Assembly: GCA_001600415.1 (NCBI GenBank)
Contig: BCJX01000019.1
Coordinates: 253,782-317,781, forward strand
Source: Pascua guehoae
Lineage: Eukaryota; Basidiomycota; Tremellomycetes; Trichosporonales; Trichosporonaceae
DNA length: 64,000 bases
Direction of reading: 5' to 3'
Position 1 is the stretch's first letter; each line of letters starts with the position of its first letter. The position numbers were made by a program, and so were the translations under genes. Positions 10,909 through 22,629 of the stretch are shown here, one piece after another. Below the pieces are notes generated by a model that saw nothing but the letters and a program-made list of their open reading frames with translations, ran no database searches and was not told the DNA's origin.

Positions 10909-13900
10909 TTACCACCGGGGCCACTGAGCAGGGTCGGACGAGTCGGTGCTGTTCTCCTTGGACATGCCCTCACTTCCGATGGGCGCGAGGAGAGGACCCG
11001 GTCCTCCCTGCGAGAATGGGGGAAGGTTGAACATGGGCTTGCCGTCGGGGCCGAGCGGCGGCTGGTTCGAGTGCGTCGAGGGCGACGGTAAGGCGCGGCG
11101 GTAGGGGTGGTGGCGCATGTCGTCCTTGGGGGAGGCGCCGTAGCGGGAAAAGGTCGACGAGGTTGCGCTGTCGGGAACGTTGCCGCCCTTGCGCATCACG
11201 TCAAAGTAGTTGTTGTCCGAGACGTCGCCCATAGAGTTGTTGCTCTCGCGCGCGCTGTCGAGGCCGCTGAGGGCGGGGTCAATCACGACGGGTTCACCGA
11301 GACCATTCGACTCGCTGTTGTCGCTGTTGCCCGACTGGCGCGACTGGGCCGCATCGTTGGGCGTGAGGATAATCTGCGACGGCTGGTCCGACGACTGGCG
11401 CGGCGGCAGAGTGGAAAGAGGGGGAGGCGCCGAGGGGTGGTTGAATGACAGAGGCTGGTTGCCGTACGAGTTGGAGCTGCCAGAGTTGTTCGACGACCCG
11501 TTCTCGTTGTTGGCCGAGTTGTTGTTGTTGCTGTTGTTATTACCGTTGCCGTTGGAAGGCGGGGTCGGGGGCGACAGTGCCGGGGGAGGACCGTTGAGGT
11601 TGAAGGTTGGGGTAATGGGGGCAGTGGCACCCTCCTCACCACGGCAGCCACGGACCATCCAATGACGACGGAGGGCATCCTTGCGCGAGAATCTATTGTC
11701 CTTGTCAGCGAGTGTGCATCTGAAAAGGGGCTGTTGGTTGACTCACGTCTTGCCACACTTTTCACAGCCAAAGGGCTTGACGCTAAGGTGGATGCGCTTG
11801 TGGCGCTTCAGGTCGTGGTTGCGGTTCTGCACGTTAGAATAAGGTTTACAAAACAAAAAAAACTTTTGGGTACACTCACAAAGCTCTGCACACACTGGTC
11901 GCACTTGAAGGGGCGGTCGACAAGGGGCAAGCGGTTGGCAAACGAGTAGCCCATGGCCGGCGCTTGCGAGCTGACAGTGCCAATCGAGTTGGTCGACCCG
12001 TGACGCATCAAAGGCGGGAGGTCGCCGCCGTGGCCAACGAGCGTCGGAGTCGACACGCTGGGAAGGTAGCCGCCGTAGGGGGGAGCACTATAGCTGTTGG
12101 GGTACGACAGCGACCGAGGCATCTCGAGGGCCTGGGGCTGGCCGTACGGGGGAGCCGAGTAGTAGCCTGGCGTCGGGTACGCGCCAGTGCCACGGGGCGA
12201 GTGCTGAGCACTGCCATAGGCCTGACCCGCGGCGCGGGGAGGAGGGTAATAGGGGCTGGTGGAAGTGGGCGACGCCTGCGAGCCGACGCCGCTGGTCTGT
12301 GACATGACCGAGAAGGAAGGGATGCGCGAAAGAGGCGCAGGGGGAGGGGCGCGGTTGGTCTCGCCAGAAACGGCGCGGTAACCCATCGGGTGACTGCCCG
12401 TGTATGCGGGGTAAGAGCCGCCGGTACCGTTGCCGCCGCCACCACCGGCGGGAGGCGGAGGCGGTGGCTGACTACGCTGCTGGTAGTACGGGTACTCTTG
12501 TGTGGTGGACGCAGTCTCGGAGTGCATGGTGGCAATGGGGCGGTTCGAGTTGTTCGTCGACGAGAGAGGAGGGGGCGCAAAGGCAAATGGACTAGCCGAA
12601 GGAGGAGGCGAGGTCGGTTGGAGAGGGGCGTAAGTGGCCTGGTTGTTCGTGGGGTACTGAACGTTGTAAGCAAAGGGGAAAAGGGTGGGGAGGGGAGCTT
12701 TGGCGGTGGCGGTGAGGTTATGGGGTAGGGATATGAGCAAGTGACGGAGGTGGTGACAAAAATGACGACAAGCTGGTGCGAGGCTGTGGGGAGGGGGAAA
12801 GAAAAGGAAAACGGTGGGAGAATGCAACCTCTTGTTTGTTGCCGTCACGGCCACACGAGACAGGTTTGTTCGTGGACAATGAGGACAGACAGACAGGTAG
12901 AGCGGACGCGTAGCGGCTCGCACAAGGGTAGGTGTGTGGGAAAGGAAGATGAGACAGAGAAACAGCGGAAGAGGCGTATCATACCTCCAGCCAAACCGGC
13001 AGGCAGGCGGCAAGGCGTGTTGTACCCTGTCACTGTCTGTCGTCACTCTTGGCCGTGACCCGAAGAAGCAAAGGACCCAGCCGATAGAGGCCAGAAGACA
13101 CGCGCACGGCAAGCATGGGGGGTATGGCATGCACAAACGCCGTGGCGCTCACGGATAAGGAATGGAGGCGCCGGCGGCGTGCGGCACTGTGGGGGAGGCG
13201 GCATGGGGGTGGTGGGGAACCTTTTCGGCAAAAGGTGGCGGGTGGCGTCTTCTGCGATTGCAGAATCGGCGGCACCGACCAGGGTGGGGAGGGTCAAATG
13301 GGAAATGGCGAGCAGTGCGTAGTGTGCACAGGCCACCCACAAAGAAAGAAAGCGAGGTATTGTCGCACAAGACAAGAGGAGAGGGGATGGAAAAAGAGGG
13401 TCTTGGTAGGGAAAGTGAGTCGAGGTAGCCGAGAAGGACAGGACAAATGAGACATCATGACAGATCCCGACCAAACAATAACCGATAATTGCGGCCGCTG
13501 TCGATGCAACGGCCGCTGATATCGGATAGGATGGGAGGGCAGAGGGGATTGTCCTCTTGCTTGCACGCACATGGCACACGCAACACGACTGTTGTGTGTG
13601 CACGTCGTGTTTGTCCCCTTTGGGAAGAGCATGCCTCGGCATACACTCACACACCCTCTTTGGGGGGGCACACACAGTGCTGTGCGTACCGCGCGCACGC
13701 CCACCAATGTATTGTTCCCTTTGTGCATGGGCCCACGGTCGACAAACACTTAGTTCGACGGCCCTTTGTCTCTCTGTTCGGTCGCTGTCATCATGACCAG
13801 CCTCGCATTGCCGAACGGCCCAATCGCGCAACAGCACCAGTGCATGCGACGGGCAAAGGTTCTGGACAGAGGGAGGGGAGGGAATGGAGCAACATTGTGG

Positions 13901-14361
13901 CGTGCATGACAACGCCACATGCGCACGCCACTGTAGAGAGGGTTGGACGGACACAGGGTCTGGTGCATGGGCCTCGCACCCAAAAGGAACAAGGAATCAA
14001 GTGTGGAGGTCCGAGCGCGCATTCGATCATGTCTTGCAGTGCCGCCTTGGGATTGGGAAAAGCGGCACGCGCAGTGCGCGCGCGCCGACAAGGCAAGGGA
14101 AAACAGACTCAACCAGGCAAGACAGGACGCGTGGACAAAGTAGAACAGCCATGAAAGCCGAGCAAGGACAGGCAAGCAGCGCGACGCGGGCGGCTGCGGA
14201 CGACAGAGTGGGAGACAGACAAAAGAGAGGCGCGCGCAATAATGCGTGTGCGTGTGTGATAGGTGATGATGGGTCGGGGGTGCCTAGATCTCTGCGCAAG
14301 CGAGGCGTGGGGAAAGGGGACAGGGCAAAGTGGAGGATCCGGGCCAAGGAGAAAGCGAGAA

Positions 14362-14404
<43 letters not shown>

Positions 14405-14535
14405 TGATGGGGGGATATGCATGCAAGCAAGCAAGCAAGAGCGAGCCAACCACTCACCTCGTCACGGCGTTCACGAGTGTCGCGGTTGTCGAAAGATGAT
14501 GTAGCGCCTTGCTGGGCGTACTGGCCTTCGATCAT
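10909..14535 (-). CDS. CRZ1: C2H2 zinc-finger transcription factor, CRZ1-like
   Basis: Minus-strand exons 14535-14458, 12656-11880, 11826-11747 and 11692-10909 join in phase to 572 aa. Two adjacent C2H2 fingers, FKCDQCVQSFNRNHDLKRHKRIH and FGCEKCGKTFSRKDALRRHW, follow the pattern of the calcineurin-responsive factor Crz1. Both fingers are interrupted by introns. The N-terminal half is Pro/Ser/Tyr-rich and the C-terminal half Asn/Ser-rich. SQIILT (about residue 435) resembles a degenerate PxIxIT calcineurin docking site; that is inference. The first exon (26 codons, starting MIEGQYAQQ) ends at a good donor in phase with the exon beginning YPTNNQ, leaving a roughly 1.8-kb intron. A shorter start, MHSETAS at 12527, is possible. 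The stop overlaps a GTAAGC donor-like sequence, so a further 3' exon cannot be excluded. Confidence 0.78.
14366..14402. repeat. (GA)n microsatellite in CRZ1-like intron 1
   Basis: About 17 uninterrupted GA units, followed within 30 bases by an AAGC tetranucleotide run (14423-14439), both inside the long first intron close to its donor. Confidence 0.9.
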
Positions 14536-17500
14536 ATCCAGGGGAAAGGGGTTCGCGTGTCGCGTTGTATCAATCCTTGCAACTTGGTGGCAAAGGATTG
14601 AACAGGTGGAGATGGATATCGTTGTTGCCTGGTGAAAGAGTGGGTCGCCAGGTCGGTGACAGATATTAGATAGGCGAGATCAAGAGCGTCTTGTACCGTC
14701 CACAAATTGTCGCGATGAAAACGAGTCGGCCGGGGGTGATGTGATGGGGGGCTTGCGGTGGCTTGGTGGTGGCTGTGTGATGGGCGGCCGGCTTACACTC
14801 GCGCGGGGTGATGTGTTGATCTGGTGTGATGGGACCGGGAGAATTGAAGGACGCGTGCCAAAAAAAAAGTCGATGTCGATCCAAATAAGAGGGAACGGGG
14901 AAAGCGGAAGTGGTGATCAAGGTCGGTCCGGCACGGCGTTTGTTGAAGAGGGGAGGGTGGGAGGGGGGAAAGGAGAGTGGTGTGGGTGGGGGGGGAGGAG
15001 AGGAGGGGAGGGTGAAAGAGGAGAATGAAGAGAAAGGAGGAAGAGAGGAAGAGAGAAGAAGAGAGGAAAAGGGAGTGTGGGTGTGTTGCCCAAGTGTGTG
15101 CGGAGGGAGGGGGGGGGGAGGCAACGAGGGAGGGTGCGTGTGTGGCGGCGGTGCGTGATGTGGGTTCAAGGGTTTTGGAATGGGATAATAGGTGTATAGT
15201 TAGGGGAGGCGTTTATTGATGGGGCCAAAGGGAACGGGGGGATCGACAAAGTATCCGACGACACAGGACACGGTAGCGCGCGCGCAGCGGTAGAGTTTGT
15301 GAGAGCGAGCGAGCCAGTGTCGAACGAGGAGGCATGCGTTGATGGTAGAATTGGGCGAGGAACCAAAAAAAGGAACGGGGTGGGATAATGACGCGATGTG
15401 ATGGGATGTGGGATGTGGGATGGGATGCCGGGCGGGCGGGGGGTGGGGGGGTGATTATTTGTTCAAAGTAAACGGTAAACGGTAGAGCCAAAATCGATAG
15501 GGACCAAAAAAAGAGTCGAGCGATGGATAAGCGTTCGATCGATCGTACAGGCGGGAAGACCGAGGGGCAGCAGGGCGACAAGGAGCAATGCACTCAAGGA
15601 CCTTGGTGGACCCAAAAGGCTAGGCAAAAGTGCAAGCGGGGTATAAGGCACTAGGCCAATATATCATCATCGGCCTAAACCGAGCCTAAAGTGCCCGCAC
15701 CTCGTGTACGCCTGCCAGCCTGCCTGACTGCATCCAGGCAGGCAAGCAAGCAAGCAAGCAAGCGCTCATCTGCATCGGGCCATGCAGGCCCGCAAGGGCA
15801 CGCCGTGGCATGCCGCGGCAAGGCCGCCCAACGCACGGCTCTTTCGTCTGGCCCCCCCTCGTCTTCCCAAAGTGCGATTAAACTCACCTTTGAACTTGTT
15901 CAGAGCTTGGCGGCCCTCTGGAAAAGTCGAGCGCACAGGGACTCGGGGGTGCGATGGACACAAGGACGGGTGGACAGACGCTTGGGCGGTGGGCGTGCGC
16001 GCGGGCGGGAAGAGGACAGGACAGGGAAATGTCTGTGTCCAGGAGAATAGGCTCGAGCAGTCGAAAGTTGACAAGTTCAAGCGTTTACAGTAACAGTGTG
16101 GCTGAACCGCAGCGTCACACTCTTGAGCCAAAGTAAAAGTCGGGTCGGTAACGTTGTGGGGTCGATACGTACGTCGGCCGCCGATGATGGTGGATGATGA
16201 TGCGGCGTTGTGCCTTGGCGTGCCGTGTACCGTAGACTTGTACCGTATTCTGTATACCGCGCGTCTGGGTAGATGCGGGGGCAAGGGAAGCAAGCAAGCA
16301 AGCAAGCACCGGGGGGGGGGGGGGTGTGCGTACGTCTGCGCGGGTGGGTAGGTGGGTGGGTGTGCGTCGCTTTGATCGGAAAGCCACTTTCAAGTTTACA
16401 CGCGTGCAAGCTTGGCGGCGGATATGATCAACGCTAGTGTCACTTCGGCGTCTTTGTAAAAGAGGGCGGCAATCCTAATGCCGCGGCGCGGGTATGATGA
16501 ATAAAGGGATGGATGGGCGGCTTGTGTGTCTGCTCCAAGCGCTCTAGCTTGTGCAAGACAGCGGCGGGGCGGGGCGGGGGCGGCAGAGGTAGGTCGATCA
16601 CGCAAGCTGGCGATCAGACAGACGGAAAAGCGGCGGCTGCGTTTGATGTAAAGCTTGATGAGATGGAGGACTGTGCTTGGCTCTGTCGGGTCGAGTGGAG
16701 GAGTAGGCAGGTGAGGGTTGAGCGTAGGTTGGGAAGGGGGGAGGGGGGGAGGTGATCCGATGGACGTGTAGAATGGGTTTGAGTGGCTGACGTTGGCGGC
16801 AGTTGGGTGGTCGGCGGCGGTCTGTGTGTGTGGGGGACGGTCTGTGTGTGTGTCTCTTCTCCACAACCAACGTGAGAGTAGTAACGACAAGAGGAAAAGG
16901 TTTGTTCGTGCACGCGCCCCCTCTCCAGATAAAGTATTAGGGGACGGGGGGGAGGGGGTGGTGGGGGAGGCTGAGCTGGCTGAACATTCTGACGTTGGGA
17001 CACTCCGGCTATAGCATACGGCGGCGGACGGCTGCGGCTGCGGCAGACGTTGGCCACCAACCTCTGCTGCCTCCCACTCGTTGTCAAGTTTCGGGGTAAT
17101 CCAGGGCGTTGCGTCTGGCAGCCGGACATGGGGCAAGGGGGAGTGTTGGGAGGGAACACAGGGCATACCGATCTCTGTCTTTCCTGTAATCTGTACTGCA
17201 TCGGAGGGAGGAGGGAATGGAGAGTCCCAGATTATCTGCATGCATCTCGTCTGCTGGTCAGATGAGAGGAGGACGACGAGTAGGGAGGAGGAGCACATGG
17301 CCCAGCCGCTCTGCACGCGCGCGGATGTGGGATCTCTAACCGCGGCCGAGCTCCACGGGTAGAATACCAGAGAACTGGAGCAGGAACGGACAGCAAGGAC
17401 ACGAGGACAAGGAAATGTGATCACGAGCCAGGGCATGCTGTAGAATACCGACAAGACAAAGGATATCAGAGGTAGAGGAGCAGCAAACCTGGGGTCGCGT

Positions 17501-17720
17501 CTCGTGGGCACGCGTACGGCCCAAGATGGCAAGCCAGGGGTCGCAGAGATAATGGGCCGACCGACCGAACGATGTGGGTCGTGGGTTGTAGGACCTGATC
17601 CGGGGTCCTGGGCTTTGAACAGCAGCCGGGGGGGCGATACTGTAATGCCTCTTGTGTTGTTGAGCACAAACGCAGAGGTGCAGTGCATGTGCTCGTGCAT
17701 GCATACATGAGGCAGGAGGG
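14536..17720. other. Upstream region of CRZ1-like gene, no coding gene recognised
   Basis: Purine-rich on the plus strand (for example 14940-15120), which is pyrimidine-rich 5' UTR or promoter-like relative to the minus-strand CRZ1-like gene. Tetranucleotide AAGC runs occur at 15735-15763 and 16286-16308, the latter followed by a G run (16310-16324). Long open frames on the minus strand (for example 16396-17700) have no recognisable domain. Confidence 0.5.
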
Positions 17721-20700
17721 CAGAGCGGCGCTATCGATTCAGGTTAAAGTGCACGCACTGAGAGTGGGCAGCGCAGAACACGCGTTGCGTTATGGGGCGC
17801 TCGGTAGGCGCATGGCTAGAAACAGCCACCCACCCAACGACCGCAGCTCGAAAGCTTGTTGACAAAGCAAACGCTGATGGGATTCCCATGAGTGCTGCTG
17901 CACTGCACGCACGCACAACTGCCGAGGTATGGGATATGGGATGCTGCCCAACCGCAGAGACGTGCGTGGGTGCAGGACCTTTGTCAGGCATGTTCAGGAC
18001 CGACGGACAGACAACGGATAGACAAACCCAGGAGTTTGTTGACGAAGGGACTCGAGACATTCCTGTCAGCCAGACAAAGACAAAGACGACGGTCGGTAGA
18101 AATCGCCCTGGGACCTGGGCTGGGACCTGGACCGGACCCGGATCTGTTGGGCTTCAGTACTTGGCAATGGGCAGTTTATCTCTTTTGACTTCATAGCGCA
18201 GTGCCCTGAGTCACCGCTTGGATGCTGGACTGATGCTGATACGCAGATGGCTCCGACACAAACCAAGGCCATCCGGGCAGTGTTCACAAGGATGGACTGC
18301 GCATTTCAACTCCACATTGCCCGGCCCCAACGGACTACCGAGCGAATGACAAACAGGACACGCCCATCACCAGAGGGAACCAGGGGGGGGGATCAGAGGA
18401 GAGGGTCCAAAGGTGACATGGACGAGTCCCGGCAGCAGTCCACTGCCCAAAGTTCACAGCCCACAACCAGGACCAGGACCAGGTACGGTACGGCAGCAGA
18501 GGCAGGTGCCCAGGTATTGGGACAGTTAGCAAATGAGGCACGGCACCCTTTCAGGACAGTAAGCTTGCATGGGTTCGCACAATAAAACCCCGCTTTGCCC
18601 TGTCACTTGAGATAATCCAAAGGTCTTTGAGCTCCCCCTGAATGGGGGGATATGGAAAAGGGAGAACGGTGGAAAAGAGAGAAAAAGAGAGAAAAATTGC
18701 CGCATAAGAGCACCAGAACAAAAAGCCACCAGACAATAAGCCGACCCGCCGGAGCACCGCGCGCCGGCATCTTGGGTCTCGGGGCGGACGCGACTGGCGG
18801 GGACTGGGGACTGGGCTGAAAATGCACGACCCGCCGCTCCGGCGGACCCGGGGGGGAGGGAGAGGTTGAACAAGGGTGCAGCCTGTTCATTCACGTCATG
18901 GCCGTCTACTTTGGCTGCTTTTGGGCAAGTGGCGTCGTCACCCTCGGGTTCTAATGCCCTTGGCTGGCATGTCACGTAACGGTGGCGCATTGGCAGGAAA
19001 CGGTGGGTGGGTTTGTCCAGGGTGCAGGGTGGACGCCGACCCGACACGAGATCAAACGCCGCTGCTGATAGGAAAAGCGACTGCTTGGGTGATGGTGACT
19101 CGCGGACAGACAGACGAGATCAGGTCGTCGCGCACAGCGGGTGATGGGGGGGGAGAGGGAGGGGAGCATGGGATGTCCCGGGGCAAGCGGCCCGCGCACA
19201 CCGCTTGGCAGGCCTTGGACAGTAGAGTTTTGCACAGATCTTGGGGTGGGTACGGTACCATAACCCAGGAGGCCACGAGGAGGCAACTGTGCACGGTCGA
19301 GGAGAGCAAACGCGGGCGGCAAAGGCAAGCGACGCTAAGCTGTACTACTGTATCCGCGCTCAGAACGCGCGCGTTCCCACCGTCCCATTGTACTCAAGTA
19401 GCTGACACGTCGGTGGTCCGTTCAAACGCCACGTCCATGTCCATGTTCAACTTTGCATCATGCTCCCCGGTCCATATTCCAGGAAGCTGGGCCATGGGAC
19501 CTGGGCGTTGGACCTGGGCGTTGTGCCTGCTTGCGTCGACTGTTGGTAAGCTCGCCAATGGGTTTACGGGGTCGCCTCTCCAGGTGTGGCTGGGATGCGT
19601 TGCGCCGGGGGGCTGGATTAGACTGAGGCTTAACGCGTTTTGGCGGCAAGGACAGCCCTCGGCTGCTGCTGTCCTGTTGTCCTTGCTGGCCGGACTGCTG
19701 GATGCTGAACGGGGCGCTCCGATCGAGCCGCTGACGCGGAGCAGAGCCTGCACCCCCCATCGTCCACTAGGAGAATAGAAGGGTGAGGTTGACGAGAGGA
19801 CCCCGCCGGAATCCGGGGTGCATACGTACGCCTGCCTCGAGGGATCTCAACTATCGAATGCATCTCCGAGGATTGTGAAAATGTGGGGTATAGTGTGGCA
19901 GGTGGAGCGTGATGGGTGGCAGTCAGTCGGCCTCGGGTGCCAAGGTGCTCGTCGGCGCACCGTGCGGGCGGCGACTGTCGTCGGCTGACTGCGCCATTCT
20001 CACTTGGAGTGAACATGTGCTCATTCATTCGTGCTCATTATTTTGTTTTCCTGTTTTCTTGTATTTTTTTTTTCTCCTCTCTCTCCATCCTATCCCATCC
20101 TATTCCTCTCCTGCCCTTTCCTGTCCTTTTTCCTGTCCTGTTTCCTGTCGTGTCCCTTTGTCATTTTACTCAGGCACTGGCGCAACAAAGTGGCGCCAGG
20201 TCCGTGGCGTCTGCCTCACCTTGTTCACCTTGTGGCGCACCGACCCTGCCAAACTTTCCTCAACCTCGTTTGCCCTCTTTTGTCTTGTGGGGAGCTAAAG
20301 TTAAGGGAAACCATGCCGAGTGGCTAGTGGGTGGGCCCCCCCCCGTTTGTCTTTCTCTTGTCTCGCATCGACCTCTCTTTGTGCGTGCTGCAACCCTGCT
20401 CTGCCCTGTCGCCGTTCCCTGCTAGCCTGGCAATGTGTGCCACGCAGACAAACAAAGGTACACCAACCCGACGCCTGGAAACTGCAAACTGCCCGTTACA
20501 AACGGCCGGGCAACTGGATGGACACGACCTCCTCCCAACATGGTTGGATGGCCGCGTTCTCTCGCAGTCGGCGGCCGCTGCATTCCTCAGCCTTCTTTCC
20601 AAATGGCGTCGCCACTCTCGTTATCCGACGGTCCATCGGCGCACCCCACCCCACCCCAACCCTTGCTCCAAACCTCGACACACACACTTGCAGAGAGGAA

Positions 20701-22598
20701 ACTGCACGAGTTCCAGAAAGTCTCACTCTCGTCAAACTCGGTACGAGGCACTCGGAGGCGTCTCGGCGGCGCCCGACACTGCCACCACCCCGCTTCCGCT
20801 GACGTCGGATTTTAACAGCCCCCCCCCCCCGCCCCCCCTGTGATCACCTGACAAACTTTCCATGTGGAGACGCAGAGACAGCATGAATCCAGCAGATCTA
20901 GTGGAGCCGGTGGCGTCCGACTGTTTCTCATCATGTTCTGTTCACATACCATTCGCAGTAGTCTGCGCCATCCCACGCCTTCCGGCGCAGCGGCCTCGTC
21001 ATGGCCGAGTCTAGGCCGTGCCATGTCAAGGAGAGACACGCCGAGGTCACGTTATGTGCACGCATGCACTCGCGACCGAGGGGGCCAGGAATGCTACTCC
21101 GAACCGGGGAGGCTGGAGGGTGTGTCTGATAGGCAAGAATTTCCAGAGCATGCATGCAAGCAGTCAACCACAGTGGACAGTCGACAGTGGGCATCGACGG
21201 CATGGCTTGACTGATGGCTGAAGCGGCTGCCGAGCGAACGGCGTTGCCAGCTGGCGCGCGCCAGTCGATCCTTCTGCGCCGCATGTCTCACGGTCATGTC
21301 AAGCCCCATAGCGCCTTTGGTCTCAGAGCTTATTGTGGTGGTGGCCGGTCTCGTCACATTGTCATTCTGATTCGCCATCACCCGTTGTATCTCTTCGGCT
21401 CTGCCCCGCTTCGCTAGTATCGCCTCTTGACGTCGGCGCTATGGGGCAAGACACACAGAGAGAGTTTGGACAAGAGCAATGACGACAATGGGCTACATGC
21501 AGGGGAGATTAGATGGGGGCTCGTGGGTCCATAAATTTTGGATCCGGGGAACCATGGACACTCGAGTGGCCACCATCGGCCAGCCACATACCGTGTGGCG
21601 CGCCAGCTGACGGCATCTACGGCAGGCCAGCTTTGGATGGCATCCACCCCTAGCTATTGTTGTGCCAAGCAATGGCGCAGAACGTTCTGTAATACAAGAG
21701 TCGCAAGAAATACCTACGACTTCTCTCCCAACTGCACCCAGCTGTACTGCACGGTATGTACCTTGCAGCACGCAATACGTGTTGCCCGCGTGACTGTCGG
21801 ATGGGATCTTTGTGATTGTGAATGCTCAACGGCGTGCCCCGCAGTCCCCCCAGCTCCCCATATTGCAGTCTTGCCATCCCGAAATGCTGGATAACGCGTG
21901 CATGATTGCAATATCATGGGCCAGGTCCCGATCGATCACCACAAGTTGGGAACCTTGGCACAGGCAAGGACGGTACAGTAGGCACGGCCGTTGTACGTCA
22001 CGCCGACCCGAAATTTTGGGAACAAGGTGTGGGTGCGACGGGGATACCATGACTGCCCGTGTAGGTTTCTGGGGTGCAGCGCCGGGAGGCGAGGTCGTGG
22101 AGAGTTGTGGGTCGTCCTCGGACTTTCGGAGCGGCGTCCTCGCTAGACCCTCTGGGTGTACGCCGCCCCGCGCGGCCCTGCTCAACTCCGGGCGGGCAAC
22201 TAGAAAACCTGCAATCTGTGGCTGCGGGCCAAGGTTGTAGGATTAACTCGGGGGCAAGCTTGACAGTGTCATGGTGTGGTGCTGCCGTAACGTCGGACAT
22301 TTCTGCACATGTCTCTTTCCCCGTTTCCCCCGTATGTGCCGTCAGTCGAGGGGACACGGCGAGAGGAAGCTTTGCTCGAACCGTACGTTTGTGCATGCAC
22401 AAAAGGGCATGGGACGGAGCAGAGTTAATTCGAGGCACAGAGGCACTGCACCCGGTACCCCGTCACCACACTACTGCTGCTCAATGGGCATTTTAAGCTC
22501 GACCTAAGCTCCGTCCGGACCCTATGGTCATTCGCCGGGAAGTCGTACACGTCTGGGGGTTTGCTGCTGTGTGGTCGATGACGCTTGGGACAGTGACC
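17721..22598. other. Gene-poor region, nothing assignable
   Basis: Nearly 5 kb with no frame that I can link to a domain, a splice-consistent gene model or an RNA gene. There are pyrimidine tracts (20035-20165) and short C runs (20335-20345, 20818-20836). Frames up to 300 codons overlap on both strands, typical of chance in GC-rich DNA. Confidence 0.45.
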
Positions 22599-22629
22599 TT
22601 TTTTTTTTTTTTTTTTTTTTTNTNTTTTC
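22599..22629. repeat. Poly-T tract with ambiguous bases
   Basis: T run of over 20 bases with N at 22622 and 22624. Could be a retrotransposed poly-A tail on the minus strand or a sequencing-limited homopolymer. Confidence 0.8.

Noticed and set aside
16396..17700. 434-codon open frame on the minus strand
   Set aside because: Pro/Ser/Thr/His-rich composition from pyrimidine-rich DNA, no domain and many overlapping frames; not a credible protein.
18876..19778. 300-codon plus-strand frame
   Set aside because: No domain, biased composition, no splice context; treated as chance.
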